Origin: Brassica napus
Lineage: Eukaryota; Streptophyta; Magnoliopsida; Brassicales; Brassicaceae
Direction of reading: 5' to 3'
DNA length: 64,000 nucleotides
NCBI RefSeq assembly: GCF_020379485.1
Contig: NW_026015204.1
Coordinates: 62,001 to 126,000, forward strand
A program made the translations under genes and the position numbers. How positions within the stretch are numbered: position 1 is the first letter of the stretch; every line of letters starts with the position of its first letter. Under the pieces are notes generated by a model. That model searched no databases and was not told the DNA's origin. It saw nothing but the letters and a program-made list of their open reading frames with translations. This document shows positions 40,123-52,257 of this stretch, piece after piece.

Positions 40123-43078
40123 TGGTATCAGAGCCAGGTTCATCAGAACCTGGTATCTAACTTCCGCAAAGCTCAAGCCCACTTCCATGGCTGTTTGAAG
40201 CAAAGAAGAAGCTCTTTGGTCCAGCCAACGTTTGTTCATCTTCAGGAGGAAGATAAACACATCCGAGGTGCCTTAGAAGCTGTATGTGCTCTATTCTGAC
40301 TTATCAAGCTCGACCTGATGAAAGGAGACCCTGAAGAACAAAGCCTTGAAGCGGTTTGACAACACTCTTCAAGAGCTAGATTTGTGAGTCTTAGTGGTGG
40401 TTCAAGAAGAAAGGTGACAGCTTTCTACTTGGTACTGGTTTGGCGACTTGAAAAGGGCGGAAAGGAGGTGTCTCAGCCATGGTGGGTTCAAGAGGATGGT
40501 TCATGGAAGAAGAAGGGGTGTGATACGACACCAGGAGCTCAACATCTGGCCATGAACCATGGAGATTCAAGGAACTAGCAAAAGTTCCTTGGCTGTAAGC
40601 TGGATCTCTTTCCCTCTTTATTAAAAGCTTGAGTATAGAAATGTTGAGGTGGTGTGGTGATTGATGTGCTGTGTATATCCCAGGATGCTTTAAAGGCTTA
40701 TTTAGTGCTTTGAAGAATAAAATGATTGCTCTAGTTCGGTCATGAGTTTGCTAAGACACTAAAACTTATTGTTTGAATCCTGTACTCATGAACTGAAATT
40801 GATTGAATTAATGCTGAGAACTGTGTAATCCCGGATCTAATGATGCTTGTCAGGAAGTTAGTAGATGTCTAAACCTGCTTGTGTTTCATGAAATGAATCC
40901 GCTGGCTGTCTTACATTGAAGCATTAGATTCATGTCTAAGTGCTGAGTAAAAGAAGCTCTTAAGAGTGCCTAAGTAACTTGTCTTGAATCTGTTAGGATC
41001 TTGCTTGTACTTAGAGAGTTAGCTTGAAAAGAATAGAACTTGATAATGCCTTGTGTCTATCTGTTGCATTGCTGGTAATAGTAGGAATCAAACTTGATTA
41101 TATATTAATCAAGATTTGACATCAATACTATTGAAAATGGTTAAATGCTTAATGACAGTTCTAAATAAACTTGTCTTGTTAGGATGATAGATTATATTAT
41201 CTAATCATGCTTGCTTTCATGAGTTAAAAACTGATTAGGATTAATGCATACTGCCTTGTTGCTGCCTTGAATTATTGCATTTAGATTAAAATCTAAGTTG
41301 CATATTAAGGAGTGTTTAAAATTGCCTAAATACTTTGACTTGAATCTGATAAGGTCTTGCTTAGTATTTAGAGAATGGTTGCTTGCATAGATAAGAACTT
41401 GACATTGTCTTGATTCTATCTAATGTTATAAAGCTTGAGACATTGGTGATCAAACTTGATGAAGTCAAGGATTGATCCCAATGCAATTGTGTCTTATCTT
41501 GGCTAGAGTTTGAGTGATGTTTCAGGTTCACAAAAGGTGTTCCTAGTTCATCATCAAATCCGACTTGAAAGAGAAAGAATGATGCCCATTGTGTGTACAA
41601 TGGAGAGGTGTTACAAGAAAGGGAGAAGCACAGATGGTTGTAAAACTCACTGGTGCTCTTCTTCTTAACATTGCAAGTACCAGAAGAAGAAGCCAACCGG
41701 GTCTAGGCAGTGGCGTGCCTATTCAAGAGGGTGCTCAAACTAAGACAGAGCACTCTTGGCTGTGTGAAGAAGAAGGCTACTCTATCAAGGCGGCTTCTAT
41801 TGTGAGGTGATTGAAGAAGTAGCTGAAGCATCCACAAGCATTCCATCATGGTGGTGACTTCAGAAGGGTGATTGCAATAAGAGAAGAAGAAGAAGTAAGG
41901 ATTCAAGTGGTAACTTTGAGAACCACTCCTCATCATCTTAACCAAGGGAGTAAACCTAATCTCATCTATCTTAATATGTCTTGATAGGTTTATCTCCTGA
42001 TTATACTATGTGCTTTCCCTAATTCCATTAAGAGTTTATAGCTTCTAGTAGAATGTCTAGGCTAATTGCACTGAAATTGTTTTGTTGCTGCATTGTCTTA
42101 TTGATAGTAAGTAATGTCTAGAGTCCCAGAATCTCATGGTGTGTTTATTGCATTGTCTTGGATGTTGTCATAGCTTGAATCATCATGAATGTGTTGTAGA
42201 ATTGAGTAGAATGTCTCTGCTGCTTGCATCATGATTGATAAGTTATTTTGCATACATAATCATATCTCATACTGTCTAAGTTCAATCCTATTGTTATCTG
42301 ATGCTATTGCCTATGTTTAATCCATCAATGAAAGTCTTGCATCAATTAGAAATTGTCTAAGTTGTTTGCATCATTGGTTTTGATTGAAACTGTTGTGCAT
42401 AGCCTTAATATTGCTCATGGATTGAACCTGTTGCATTCATATAGCTAAAGCTTTAAGATTGTGCATTCATGTAGTAATGCATTTAAAAATGAGCCTAAAT
42501 TGCAAATGTGCTGATAAGCTTGTATTGCATTTAGAGAATTTAAAAAAAAATAGAACTTGCATTGTCATTGATAGGAGATTGAAATCTACTTGTCTTGACT
42601 CAGTCCAGTTCTGATTGTTGCTATGCCATAGTTAAATCCATCAGTGATGTCTTATAAGCATTTAGAAGTATGTCTAAGCTATTTGGATCATTGGCATTGA
42701 TAAAACTAGTGAGCATAAGCATGAATTGAGTCACTCTTGTCGCCTTGATTGCATAAGTATCATCTAGGCTTGTGTTTCATTTGGGTTAAATCTATTTCAT
42801 TCATATAGTGAGTATGTAACCTAATGCATTCAGTTATTGTTGCATTTAAAAAAAAAAAACTGAATTGATTGTCTTTGCTTGATTTTCTTGATTGTCTAGC
42901 TTGTTTCAAGTATCATATATTATTGTGGCATTGGTGATCAAACAGGCTGGATAATCTTGGTTTGATCCCAATGGGATGATCTGATCTTGCATTGAGTTGT
43001 GGTGGTGTTAGGTACATAAGGAATGTGATACATGTAACTCGCCAACAACCAAGAATGTAAAGACAAAGGTCTTGTGCC

Positions 43079-43227
43079 ATTGCATATCATCACTAGGACA
43101 TGTTAGTCCATAATCTACAGGAAGTGTAGTGTGATTGAGTATGCAATGAGAGATGGCTATTGCATAATACCATTGGACATATCTAGTCCTTAGTCTACAG
43201 GAAGTGTAGCATGGGTCATTATGCAAT
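43079..43227 (+). repeat. Tandem inverted-repeat units, element F copy
   Basis: Two units (43079-43147 and 43159-43227), each bounded by ATTGCATA.../...TATGCAAT and containing GGAC...GTCC and CTACA-ggaag-TGTAG hairpins. They are the counterparts, in opposite orientation, of 7896-8045 in element B. Confidence 0.6.
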
Positions 43228-44225
43228 GAGAAGTGTGTCTTGTGAGACTCTCTATGGTGATTCAAACACCCTAGTTCCTGGTTAAGGAAGAGAGCTATCA
43301 TGAAAGATGATCGTTATTAGACCATGGAGATGCATAGGATCATCACAAGCTTAGCTCCTTCTAGTCTCGGTTCTAAGCTTGAGGGGGAGTCTTAATGCAT
43401 ATGATCCATGGTCAGTAACAAGTCTTTTGCAAAAGCTTCTACAAGGATCATCAACCGGACCAAGTCAGTGGCGTGTCTAGGCAAGAGGCTGTTCAGAGCA
43501 GCCTTGGAGAGTGAGGAAGAAAGCTCTCCATCAATGCGGCTTCAATGAGAGGTGATTGAGGAGAAGCTGATGAATCCATTCTGCCGTTCCAAGAAGTTGA
43601 TGATGCCATGAAGATGGTGCATTGGCCGAGTTAGGAAACTCACAAAAACACAAGGGAAGTTCCCTTAGACTTTTAAACTCTTTCTTCAAATCTTTTTCAT
43701 TCATCTTATTCATTGCTTGTGCTTGAAAAGATACTTAAAATGATTATGATTGAATTGTGAGATTGTGTGCATCAAGTGTGATGCATGATATTCATTTTCT
43801 TGGTTTTGATAGGTACTGATGCACCTTTGGGATAATGTATCAGGTACCATTGCTTGAGCCTCACTAAAGGTGTTCCTGGTCATTTCCTAGCTTCTCTAAG
43901 GTGGCTGTGAAGTCTGTTGAGAGGGGGAGATCCAAACCAGTTCTATGAAGAGGGCAAGCCGTGTGTGAAGTGTTGATCAGCCTCACTGGTGTTTTGAAGA
44001 TGATCTTGTCGTGTCCTAGCTTCTCTAAGATGGCTGTGAAGTCAGTTGAGTGGGGGAGACTTCAAACCGGTTCCATGAAGAGGTGAAGCTGAAGTGTGAA
44101 GTGTGCGCAAAGCTGTGAAGAGTTGCTGCACCTAGTAGGCCATGATCCAGAGCTTCTTGTGTCCAACCACACTGGTTCTAAGGCACAAGAGCTCACTGGC
44201 CAATCCCTAGGCCTTGGAGAGCTCT

Positions 44226-44346
44226 ACTCTTTTTCCCTTGCAAGGTTTTGTCCCAATGGGTTTTCCTTGTAAGGTTTTTAATGAGGGAGACTCTTCAGAG
44301 TTCCAAGCTTAACTTAGGATCAACTAAAGTTAAGCTTGAGGGGGAG
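44226..44346 (+). other. Element F 3' cassette: shared stem-loop, pre-PPT hairpin and PPT
   Basis: The shared stem-loop (44226-44286) has arms CCTTGCAAGG and CCTTGTAAGG around GTCCCAATGGG. The second hairpin has perfect 12-nt arms CAAGCTTAACTT (44304-44315) and AAGTTAAGCTTG (44327-44338). Compared with element C (CAAGCTTGAC/GTCAAGCTTG) the arms differ but still pair. The PPT GAGGGGGAG follows. Confidence 0.65.
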
Positions 44347-45310
44347 TGTTGAACTGAAGAGAAGAATGGAGCTTGAGTCCAAATAGGGCAAGCACTTGAA
44401 GATCGTAAGAAGAGTTCTATGAAGCTTCAGAAGAGATGTGAAGCTAGTACAAAGATAAGATAGTGATCAAGAAGAGTAGTAATCAGAGTTGGGAGATCTT
44501 TGGAGGAGTTTGGGAGCTTAAGGGCGAGGCCGGTACGGACGGCCGTACGGATGGTACGGCCTGTACGGACATGATCGACTCAAGACTTATGGACTCGACC
44601 ATTTGAAGCTATTTGAGGGCTGTGCAAATATAGGGCATTGGTGTACGGTTATGGCAAGTCCGTACAGCCAAGGAGAAGCTCTAATATGAATGTGCAAAGT
44701 CCGGGATGGTGAGAAGCATCAAATGGAATCAATAAGATGCTTTGGTGGCAAGAAGATTCAAACAAGAGTTGGCGCCAGTTTGTGGGAAGTATGGGATTGG
44801 TTGTAGTGGTCCACGACAGGCTGGCCACAGCTGGAAAGGAAGAGCAAGACAAGGTTGTGTATCTGGACAGTTAAATGGGCAGATACACAAGTTCTCCTCA
44901 CCATACTTTCCCTCATCCAATCAGGCACATACAAGCAGCTAGTAAAGCACCAAGAAAGATCTGAAGCGTCCAATTCAAACCAGAAGATCTCCACCCTTCT
45001 TATCTTATCTCTTAGCTAGGGTTTCCTAAGTATTACAAGTTGTAAAGCTAGTATATAAGCTTAAGGATGTCGATTTGTAATAACTAAGTGAGTAAGGGGG
45101 GAAACCCTTCTCCTTCATGTTCTATGAAAGTCTGTTCTTGATACTAAGTCTCTAATCTATTCTCTAAGTCTCTCAGTCTCTTTAATCTCGTTACCTAGTC
45201 TCTTTCATACTCTAAATCTCTCCCCATACTCATAAGTCTCAAATCTGTTCACATAAACTCTCCTAAACACTTTCTCACACACACCTTGAGTAAATCCTTA
45301 TAAAAGCTCA
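44347..45310 (+). repeat. Element F 3' LTR
   Basis: Same 964-bp length as the 5' LTR and nearly identical. It ends AAAAGCTCA instead of AAAATCTCA and is followed by AGTAG (45311-45315), after which element E's pol frame resumes. Confidence 0.95.
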
Positions 45311-46786
45311 AGTAGGACACCCTCATGTTAAAGCTTTGAACTTAATGGTACCAGGTGTTGTGTTTGAGAACAAAGATTGTGAAGCTTGCATATTAGGCAA
45401 GCATTGTAGAACTGTGTTTCAAAAGTCTACTACCGTTTATGATAATTGTTTTGATCTAATTCATTCAGATGTGTGGACTGCCCCTTGCTTATCTAGAGAT
45501 AGTTATAAGTATTTTGTCACATTCATTGATGAAAAATCCAAATACACCTGGTTAACCTTAATTCAGACCAAAGATAGGGTACTTGATGCATTTAGGAACT
45601 TTCAAACTTATGTAACTAACCATTATCATGCTAAGATTAAAATTTTGAGATCAGATAATGGAGGAGAGTACACAAGTCATGCTTTCAAGCAACACCTATC
45701 ACAACATGGGATCCTACATCAAACAAGCTGTCCGTATACTCCACAGCAAAATGGAGTGGCTGAGAGGAAGAATAGGCATCTCATGGAAGTGGCAAGGTCA
45801 CTTATGTTTCAGAGTAATGTCCCAAAGAGATTTTGGAGTGATGCGGTTGCCACTGCTTGTTACCTGATAAACAGAACTCCAACCAAAGTTCTGAATGAGA
45901 AGGCTCCATTTGAAGTTCTGAACAGGTACAAGCCAGCTCTTGATTACTTGCGAGTCTTTGGATGCCTATGCTTTGTACTCAAACCAGGAGAGATGATCAA
46001 CAAGCTAGAAGCAAGAAGCACTAAGGCTGTGTTCATAGGATACTCAGCTACACAGAAAGGATACAAATGCTATGATCCTATAGCAAGGAGAGTTCTTGTA
46101 TCTAGAGATGTGAAGTTCTTGGAAGATAGAGGATACTATGAAGAAAAGAATCAAGAAGACCTGAAGGACTTAACATCAGACAAGGCCACCACCTTGCGGA
46201 TCATTCTTGAAGGTCTTGGAATCAGTACATCCCAGGATCCGAGGAATCACGCAACTACACCTCCTGAAGTTGGTTCACCATCCCACCTTGATCATGAGGG
46301 AGGAGAGGAGCATGAGGAGCCTATGCAAGAGGCCAACCAAGATGAAGGAGGAGTAGAGAATGAAGGAGAAGAGAGCATAGGCGCGGATGGTCATGGACAT
46401 GATCATGGTGTGACACAAACACCTTCTCAAGATGAAGTGGTAGAAGAACAACAGGAAGAAGAACCGGTTGTGCAGCCACTAAGAAGGAGTACAAGGATAA
46501 GGAAGGATCCTTCCAGTTGGGTAAACACGAGAGTGTACTACAATGCCCAAGCTGTGGAGCATCCTTCTCAAGCCGTGTGCTCCTTTGCTCAATATCCAGA
46601 AGCACATTGCGCTTTCATGGTAAACTTGGATGAGAATCACATCCCAAGAAGCTATGAAGAGGCAATGAAAGATAAAGAATGGAAGGAATCAGTTGGAGAT
46701 GAGGCAGGAGCGATGATCAAGAATGATACATGGTATGAGAGTGAGTTACCAAAAGGGAAGAAGGCTGTGACTAGTAGATGGATATT
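45311..46786 (+). pseudogene. Element E integrase and start of RT (middle fragment)
   Basis: Continues the frame broken at 39158. It encodes the rest of GAG-pre-integrase ('CEACILGKH'), the integrase core with HSDVWTAP, RSDNGGEY and AERKN (D-D-E set intact), the GKLEARSTKAVFIGY-type integrase C-terminal region, an acidic linker and 'RRSTRIRKDPSSWVNTRVYYNAQA', then the first part of RT up to 'SRWIF'. It is interrupted by element G at the ATATT duplication (46782-46786). No internal stop. Confidence 0.9.
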
Positions 46787-47337
46787 TATCACTTTTAGGA
46801 TTGAGTAGAGTAATCTGAGTGAATAAGAAAGACTAGAAGTGATTTAGAAGAGATTTGAGTATGAAATGAGATTAAGAGTCTAGTATAGAACCATTGAGAG
46901 ACAAAGAGACTAAGAGAGACTCATAACTTTCTTACTTTGATTAATGACATGAGTTTACAATATATAGAGAGGCGACATTAGAGACTAGGGTTTAGGAAAC
47001 TACACTATTACAAGGGATAAGCTTTTGCTTTAATTCAAATGATCCAATAAGCTTCCTCCTTAAGGATAAGGTTCCTTTTGCTTTATGCCAACCGCGGACA
47101 GGCTGTCATGTGCGCTCCCTTCTTCCTTTTGCAACAGTCTGATCGGATAAGGATAAGCAAGGCTTCTTCTCAACACACAAAGTTACCTAAGTAACTTTGG
47201 TTCACGGAGGTCAAGTTACCTTGCCCAATCTGTACGGCCTAGTACGGCTTCTGTACGGCCTTGCCCAATCTTCTCCTAACTCCATTTCCCTTAGCTCCTC
47301 AAGTCATCTCTTCTCATATACTAAACTCATCTTAACA
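46787..47337 (-). repeat. Element G 3' LTR
   Basis: On the minus strand it runs TGTTAAGATGAG to AAAAGTGATA. It has GTAC cores (47262-47228), the palindrome GTTACCTAAGTAAC (47182-47195), the CAGGCTG motif (about 47100), a telo-box in complement (46986-46993) and a TATATA box (about 46967-46960). Confidence 0.95.
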
Positions 47338-47477
47338 CTCCCCCTCAAGCTTAGCTTTGTGAAAGTCTAAGCTTGGACAGCCATGAGATCTTCCTCATTA
47401 AAAACCTCACTAAGGAAAACCCATTGGGATAAAACCTTAATGAGGGAAAAAGAGTAAAGATCTCACAGCTAAGGGGA
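47338..47477 (-). other. Element G 3' UTR: shared stem-loop, pre-PPT hairpin and PPT
   Basis: On the minus strand the shared stem-loop (47455-47393) has arms CTCATTAAGG and CCTTAGTGAG around CCCAATGGG. The second hairpin (47374-47345) has arms CAAGCTTAGACTTT and AAAGCTAAGCTTG with one bulge. Then comes the polypurine tract. Confidence 0.65.
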
Positions 47478-49139
47478 TCAGCTCCTTCTCTTCCCAAGAT
47501 CTATGAGTCCCAATCTAATGTGAATGGACTCCATAGTCTTTTGTCTTGCTGCCTTGGTGAACACATCAGCCAATTGATCTTCACTTCTCGTATAGCAAGG
47601 TAAGATCACTCCAAGCACAATCATCTGTCTCACCTTGTGGCAATCAACCTCAATGTGCTTGGTTCTCTCATGGAACACCGAGTTGGATGCAATGTGAATG
47701 GCAGCTTGATTGTCACAATGCATTGTCATTGGAGTGGCTTGATCAATCTCCAAGTGCTTCAAGATGCCTTTGATCCATACCAACTCGTTTGTAAGCTTCA
47801 GCATGGCTCTATACTCAGCTTCAGCACTTGAACATGACACCACCTTCTGCTTCTTGCTTTTCCAAGTCACCAAGTTGCCTCCAATGAATGTGCAATAGCC
47901 GGTTGTTGATCTCCTGTCGGCTCTATCTCCTGCCCAATCAGCATCACAATAGCCCACCACTTCTGTGCTTCCATTGCACCCCATCCATACTCCTTGATCC
48001 GGCGAGCCATTTAGATACATCAGCAGTCTCTCCACCATACGCCAATGATGTTCCTTGGGAAGCTGCATGTGTTGGCTCACCTGATTCACAGCAAAACATA
48101 TATCAGGTCTTGTGATGGTAAGATAAATCAATTTGCCAACAAGTTTTCTATAGAGTTTAGGATCATGAAATGGCTTGCTGTCTTCAATCTCCCCCTCTCT
48201 TGGTACTTTGTAGCCATCCTCCATTGGCATCCTTGCTGTCTTGCCTCCATAAGCACCTGCACCTTTCAAAAGATCAAGTGTATACTTTCTTTGGGACATG
48301 AATAAGCCTTCCTTGGATCTACAAATCTCAATTCCAAGAAAGTATTTCATTTCTCCCAAGTCTTTGATTTCAAACATAGATTTGAGAAACTCCTTGGTTG
48401 CTTTGATACCTTCCTTATCACTCCCTGTGATAATGATGTCATCCACATACACAAGGAGAGCAACCATACCTGAGGGAGTAGTGAGGGTAAAGAGAGTATG
48501 ATCCAATTCTGACTTCTTAAAGCCTCGGCCGTTCAGAGTTGTGCTCAACTTGTTGTACCAAGCTCTTGGTGATTGCTTCAACCCATAGATAGCCTTCTTT
48601 AGCCTCAGTACATTCCCTTTCTTCACTAGATGTTCAAGTCCTGGTGGAGGATACATGTAGACTTCATCTTCAAGTTCTCCTTGTAAGAATGCATTCTTCA
48701 CATCCATTTGCCATAATCCCCATCCAAGGTTAACCGCCAAGCTTAGGACAATCCTAATGGTGTGTAACTTGGCTACTGGTGCAAATGTCTCAATGTAATC
48801 CTCTCCATATGTTTGAGTGAACCCTCTTGCTACTAATCTAGTCTTCTTCCTCTCAATCTGCCCATCAGCCTTGTATTTGATTGTGAAGATCCATCTACTA
48901 GATACTGCCTTCTTCCCTTTTGGTAGTTCACTCTCATACCATGTATCATTCTTTATCATAGCTCCTGCCTCAGCTCCTACTGATTCCTTCCATTCCTTAT
49001 CCTCCATTGCCTCTTCATAGCTTCTTGGAATGTGATTCTCATCTAAGTTTACCATGAATGCACAATGTGCTTCTGGATATTGAGCAAAAGAACACACGGC
49101 CTGAGTAGGATGCTTCACAGCTTGGGCATTGTAGTACAC
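47478..49139 (-). pseudogene. Element G RT and RNase H (downstream of frameshift)
   Basis: 553-residue frame starting 'MYYNAQAVKHPTQAV'. It has all RT blocks ('TRLVARGFTQTYGEDY', 'QMDVKNAFLQGELEDEVYM', 'YGLKQSPRAWY', YVDDIIITGSD) and RNase H ('YCDADWAGDRADRRS', 'AEAEYRAM', 'CDNQAAIHIASNS'). It ends in the family's usual tail. It is separated from gag-PR-INT by a one-base loss, so it would be made only if the ribosome changed frame. I see no evidence that this is programmed, because E, C and D lack a break here. Confidence 0.9.
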
Positions 49140-49147
49140 TCTTGTGT

Positions 49148-52042
49148 TTACCCAACTGGAAGGATCCTTCTCAGCCTTGTACTTCTTCTCAACACTGGCC
49201 CTTCTTGCGCCATCTCTTGTTCTTCTTCTTGTGGCAGCACACTTGGTTCAGATCTTTCTTCTCCTAGCTGACTTGCTTCAGCTCCTTCTTCCCTTAGCTG
49301 ACTCTCTTCAGCTTCTTCTTGTTGATCATTTGATTCCACAGCTTGATCATGAGAACCAGAACTCTCTTCTCTACTTGTCTCTTCACGGTTTTGAGTTCTT
49401 GTTTCATTCCCCCCCTCATGCTCAAGATTGGAAGTCTGATGATCCGGTACTGGAGTAGTGCTCCTCCCACCTTGATTCATGTTGATTCCGAGACCCTCTA
49501 GGATAATCCTCAAGGTTTCAGCTCTATCAGAAGTGAGGTCTTTCAAATCATCTTGAATTTGTTCCTCATAGTATCCTTTTTCTTCAACAAACTTCACTTC
49601 TCTAGATACTAACACTCTCCTTGTGTTAGGATCATAGCATTTGTATCCTTTCTGACTTGATGAATATCCAATAAACATTGCCTTTGAACTCTTAGCCTCT
49701 AGCTTGTTTCTTATCTCTCCAGGCACCATCACAAAACACAAACATCCAAAGATCTTCATATGCTCTAGAGAGGGCTTGTACTGATTCAGTACCTCAAATG
49801 GTGATTGTCCTTGAAGAATCAGAGTTGGTGTCCTGTTGATGAGATAACAAGCCGTAGCAACTGCATCACTCCAAAACTTCTTAGGCACGTTGGATTGAAA
49901 CATCATGGACCTTGCTACTTCCATCAAATGCCTGTTCTTCCTCTCAGCCACACCATTCTGTTGTGGGGTATAGGGACAGCTTGTCTGATGAAGGATTCCA
50001 TGCTGAGATAGGTGTAGTTTGAATGCTTGTCCCGTGTACTCTCCTCCATTATCTGACCTGAAAATCTTTATCTTGGCATTGTAATGGTTAGTCACATAGG
50101 ATTGAAAGTTTTTAAATGCATCAAGTACCCTATCTTTGGTTGGAATTAAGGTTAACCAGGTGTATTTGGATTTTTCATCAATGAAAGTTACATAATACTT
50201 ATGGTTTTCTCTAGATAGGCAGGGTGCAGTCCAAACATCAGAATGAATAAGATCAAAACATTTTTCATAAACAGTAGTAGACTTGGTAAAGACAGTTCTA
50301 CAATGCTTGCCTAAAATGCAAGCTTCACAATCATTATTCTCAAAGGAAACACCTGGCAACATCAGTTTTAAAGCCTTATTATGAGGGTGTCCTAATCTAG
50401 CATGCCACAATGCATTTTTACTTAAACCAGAACTAGAAACAGAAGTAAACGAGCAGCTATATCTAGAAACAGGAGTGAGATCTTCAAGTAAATATAGCTC
50501 TCCTTTAGTCACTCCCTTTCCGATCATCTTGCTGCTTTTAATATCCTGAAACTTAACATCATTAGGACTGAATATAACATTGCATTGCAAATCAGTAGCA
50601 CACTTCTTAACAGATAACAAGTTTGATGTAAATTCAGGCATATAAAAAGCTTTAGTTTCTTTATCAAACAGTTTAAGACTTCCTATTCCTCTAATAGGAA
50701 TCTTATCTCCATTAGCAATCATTACATTTCCATTCATTGGCACAATGTTTTTAATCAAGCTAGTATCACTTATCATATGATGAGATGCACCTGAATCAAT
50801 CACTAATGGCTTAATGTCATGAGAACTAGCAATATGCGCAAGGATACTAGATGGTTTGAATGCATGATCATTTCTAGCAAAGTTTGCAATCCTAGATTGA
50901 TTTACCATTTCTATCAAGCTCTCATGCATCCTATCAGTTCTAGTTAGATTCTCATAGTTCTCTACCACCCTAGCACCAAAAGAATACCCAAAGATGTTAC
51001 CATTCTCCTTGAACATCTTAATGAGAGCATCAAGGTCGGATCTCCTTAGATACTCTTGATCATTGTTCCCACGGTTGCTTGGTGCCCCGGTGTAGGCAAC
51101 AAGAGACTTCCCATCCCCTGCCTCACGCCCATCTATCTCCTTTCCTTTGCTTGTACCAGCTCCACCCGTTCCATCTGATGCATTAGCCCTTGCTTCACGG
51201 TCCTTCATGAACTTTGCCGGCTTGAGGTGTGGGTGAAGGATCCAGCATTGGCTCTTCTTGTGGCCATGCTTCTTGCAGTGATCACAGTTCCCATTGAACC
51301 TCCTCTCCTCAAACTTCCCATGCGCAGCAGCCTTGTTTGCTTGCGGAGCTTCACTCCCCTCCTCTTGAGTTGCTTGGCTTGCAAGGGAAAGGTCTCCTTT
51401 CTTTGCAAACAGCCCAATGGAGCCTTGCTCCTTCTGAATCCGTGCACACACATCCTCAAGGTCAGGTAGATTGTCCTCCCTCAGCAGGTGCTGGATGAGA
51501 CCGTTGTAAGCCGGGTTCAGCGTGAGGAGTAGCCCAAAGACCTTGTCTTGCTCTCTCCTCTTGTTAAGCTCATCAGCATCCGTTGTGCTTGGCCTAAGCA
51601 TCTCCATCTCGGACCAGAGACTCCTGAATCTCCCTAGATGCTTGGTGAACTCCATGTCTTCTTGTACAAGGTTGTTGATGGCTTGCTTCACTTCAAACAC
51701 TCGGCTTAGGTTTGAAGTGTTGCCATACACCTTCTTCAAGGTATCCCACAGCTCTTTAGCAGACTCACAGTAGCTGTATGCATCCAGAATGGCCGGCTCA
51801 AGGGACGCATGAAGCACAGACATCACCAACATGTCCTCTTGATGCCACTTCTCTTCTGCCTTGCTTGCCGCTTCATCTTCAGCCTCTCCTTGAGTGATGA
51901 GCTTTGGAGCTTCTCCTGGCGTGATGTGCTTCCAAAGCCCCTTGCTTCCCACTGTGGTTCTCACCATCCGAGACCACACCAAGTAGTTGTTTCCCTTGAA
52001 ACAAACCGCCACCTTCATGTTCATGTTCATCCCACTCTCCAT
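49148..52042 (-). pseudogene. Element G gag, protease and integrase (frame-broken from RT)
   Basis: 964 residues. The gag ('NYLVWSRMVRTTVG', 'LWDTLKKVYGNTSNLSRVF') is followed by the CCHC knuckle CDHCKKHGHKKSQC at residues 253-266, protease DSGASHHM (Asp 416), GAG-pre-integrase ('ALWHARLGHPH', 'CEACILGKH') and integrase (HSDVWTAP, RSDNGGEY, AERKN). It ends out of frame at 'RRILPVG' where E reads 'IRKDPSSW', indicating a one-base loss near 49165. The start Met at 52042 lies about 200 bases after the primer site, and the equivalent Met opens gag in E. Confidence 0.9.
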
Positions 52043-52239
52043 GTTGAATGTAGAACCCTTTAGACTTCAATAACTTTCTCTTGAGGTAACTGTCTTGAGC
52101 GAACACTAGCAGCTCCAAACAACCAATAGAACTCAGAAAGACTACCCAGAACCGCTTAAGAACACAAGAACACCAAACTGTTTCTTCAAAGCTTCAATCT
52201 TGAATCTTCAAAGAACCCAACGAAACCAAGTTCTCTAGG

Positions 52240-52257
52240 AACCTGGCTCTGATACCA
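52240..52257 (-). other. Primer-binding site, element G
   Basis: The minus strand reads TGGTATCAGAGCCAGGTT next to the 5' LTR start at 52258 (plus-strand TATCACTTTT). It fixes minus orientation inside plus-strand element E. Confidence 0.85.

Larger units (their letters stand above)
40123..44346 (+). other. Element F non-coding interior
   Basis: It starts with the primer site TGGTATCAGAGCCAGGTT and contains no gag or pol trace. The leader (40123-40600) matches element B's leader (10364-9900, opposite strand). It carries AT-rich stretches with A-runs (42541 and 42848), tandem three-way-junction repeats (43079-43227), a hairpin with CTTGTG/CACAAG arms (44150-44194), the shared stem-loop (44226-44286), the pre-PPT hairpin (44304-44338) and the polypurine tract. 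Short frames such as 41589-41810 lack gag-like features. Confidence 0.75.
39159..45310 (+). mobile_element. Element F: non-coding LTR element inserted in element E pol
   Basis: LTRs of 964 bp (39159-40122 and 44347-45310) with about four differences by eye (near 39551/44733, 39766/44956 and at the last bases). AGTAG duplications lie at 39154-39158 and 45311-45315. It has a primer site (40123-40140) and polypurine tract (about 44338-44346) but no ORF of note in its 4224-bp interior. It is the same family as B: LTR ends, CGTAC clusters, three-way-junction repeats and 3' hairpins all match. It must have used enzymes from another element. Confidence 0.95.

Noticed and set aside
40384..41810. Short frames in element F's interior as possible genes
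   Set aside because: No gag-like, zinc-knuckle or host-gene features, and the matching region of B does not keep the frames.
49120..49200. Programmed frameshift between integrase and RT in element G
   Set aside because: C, D and E read straight through the matching site, and G simply lacks one base, so a random mutation is the simpler explanation.
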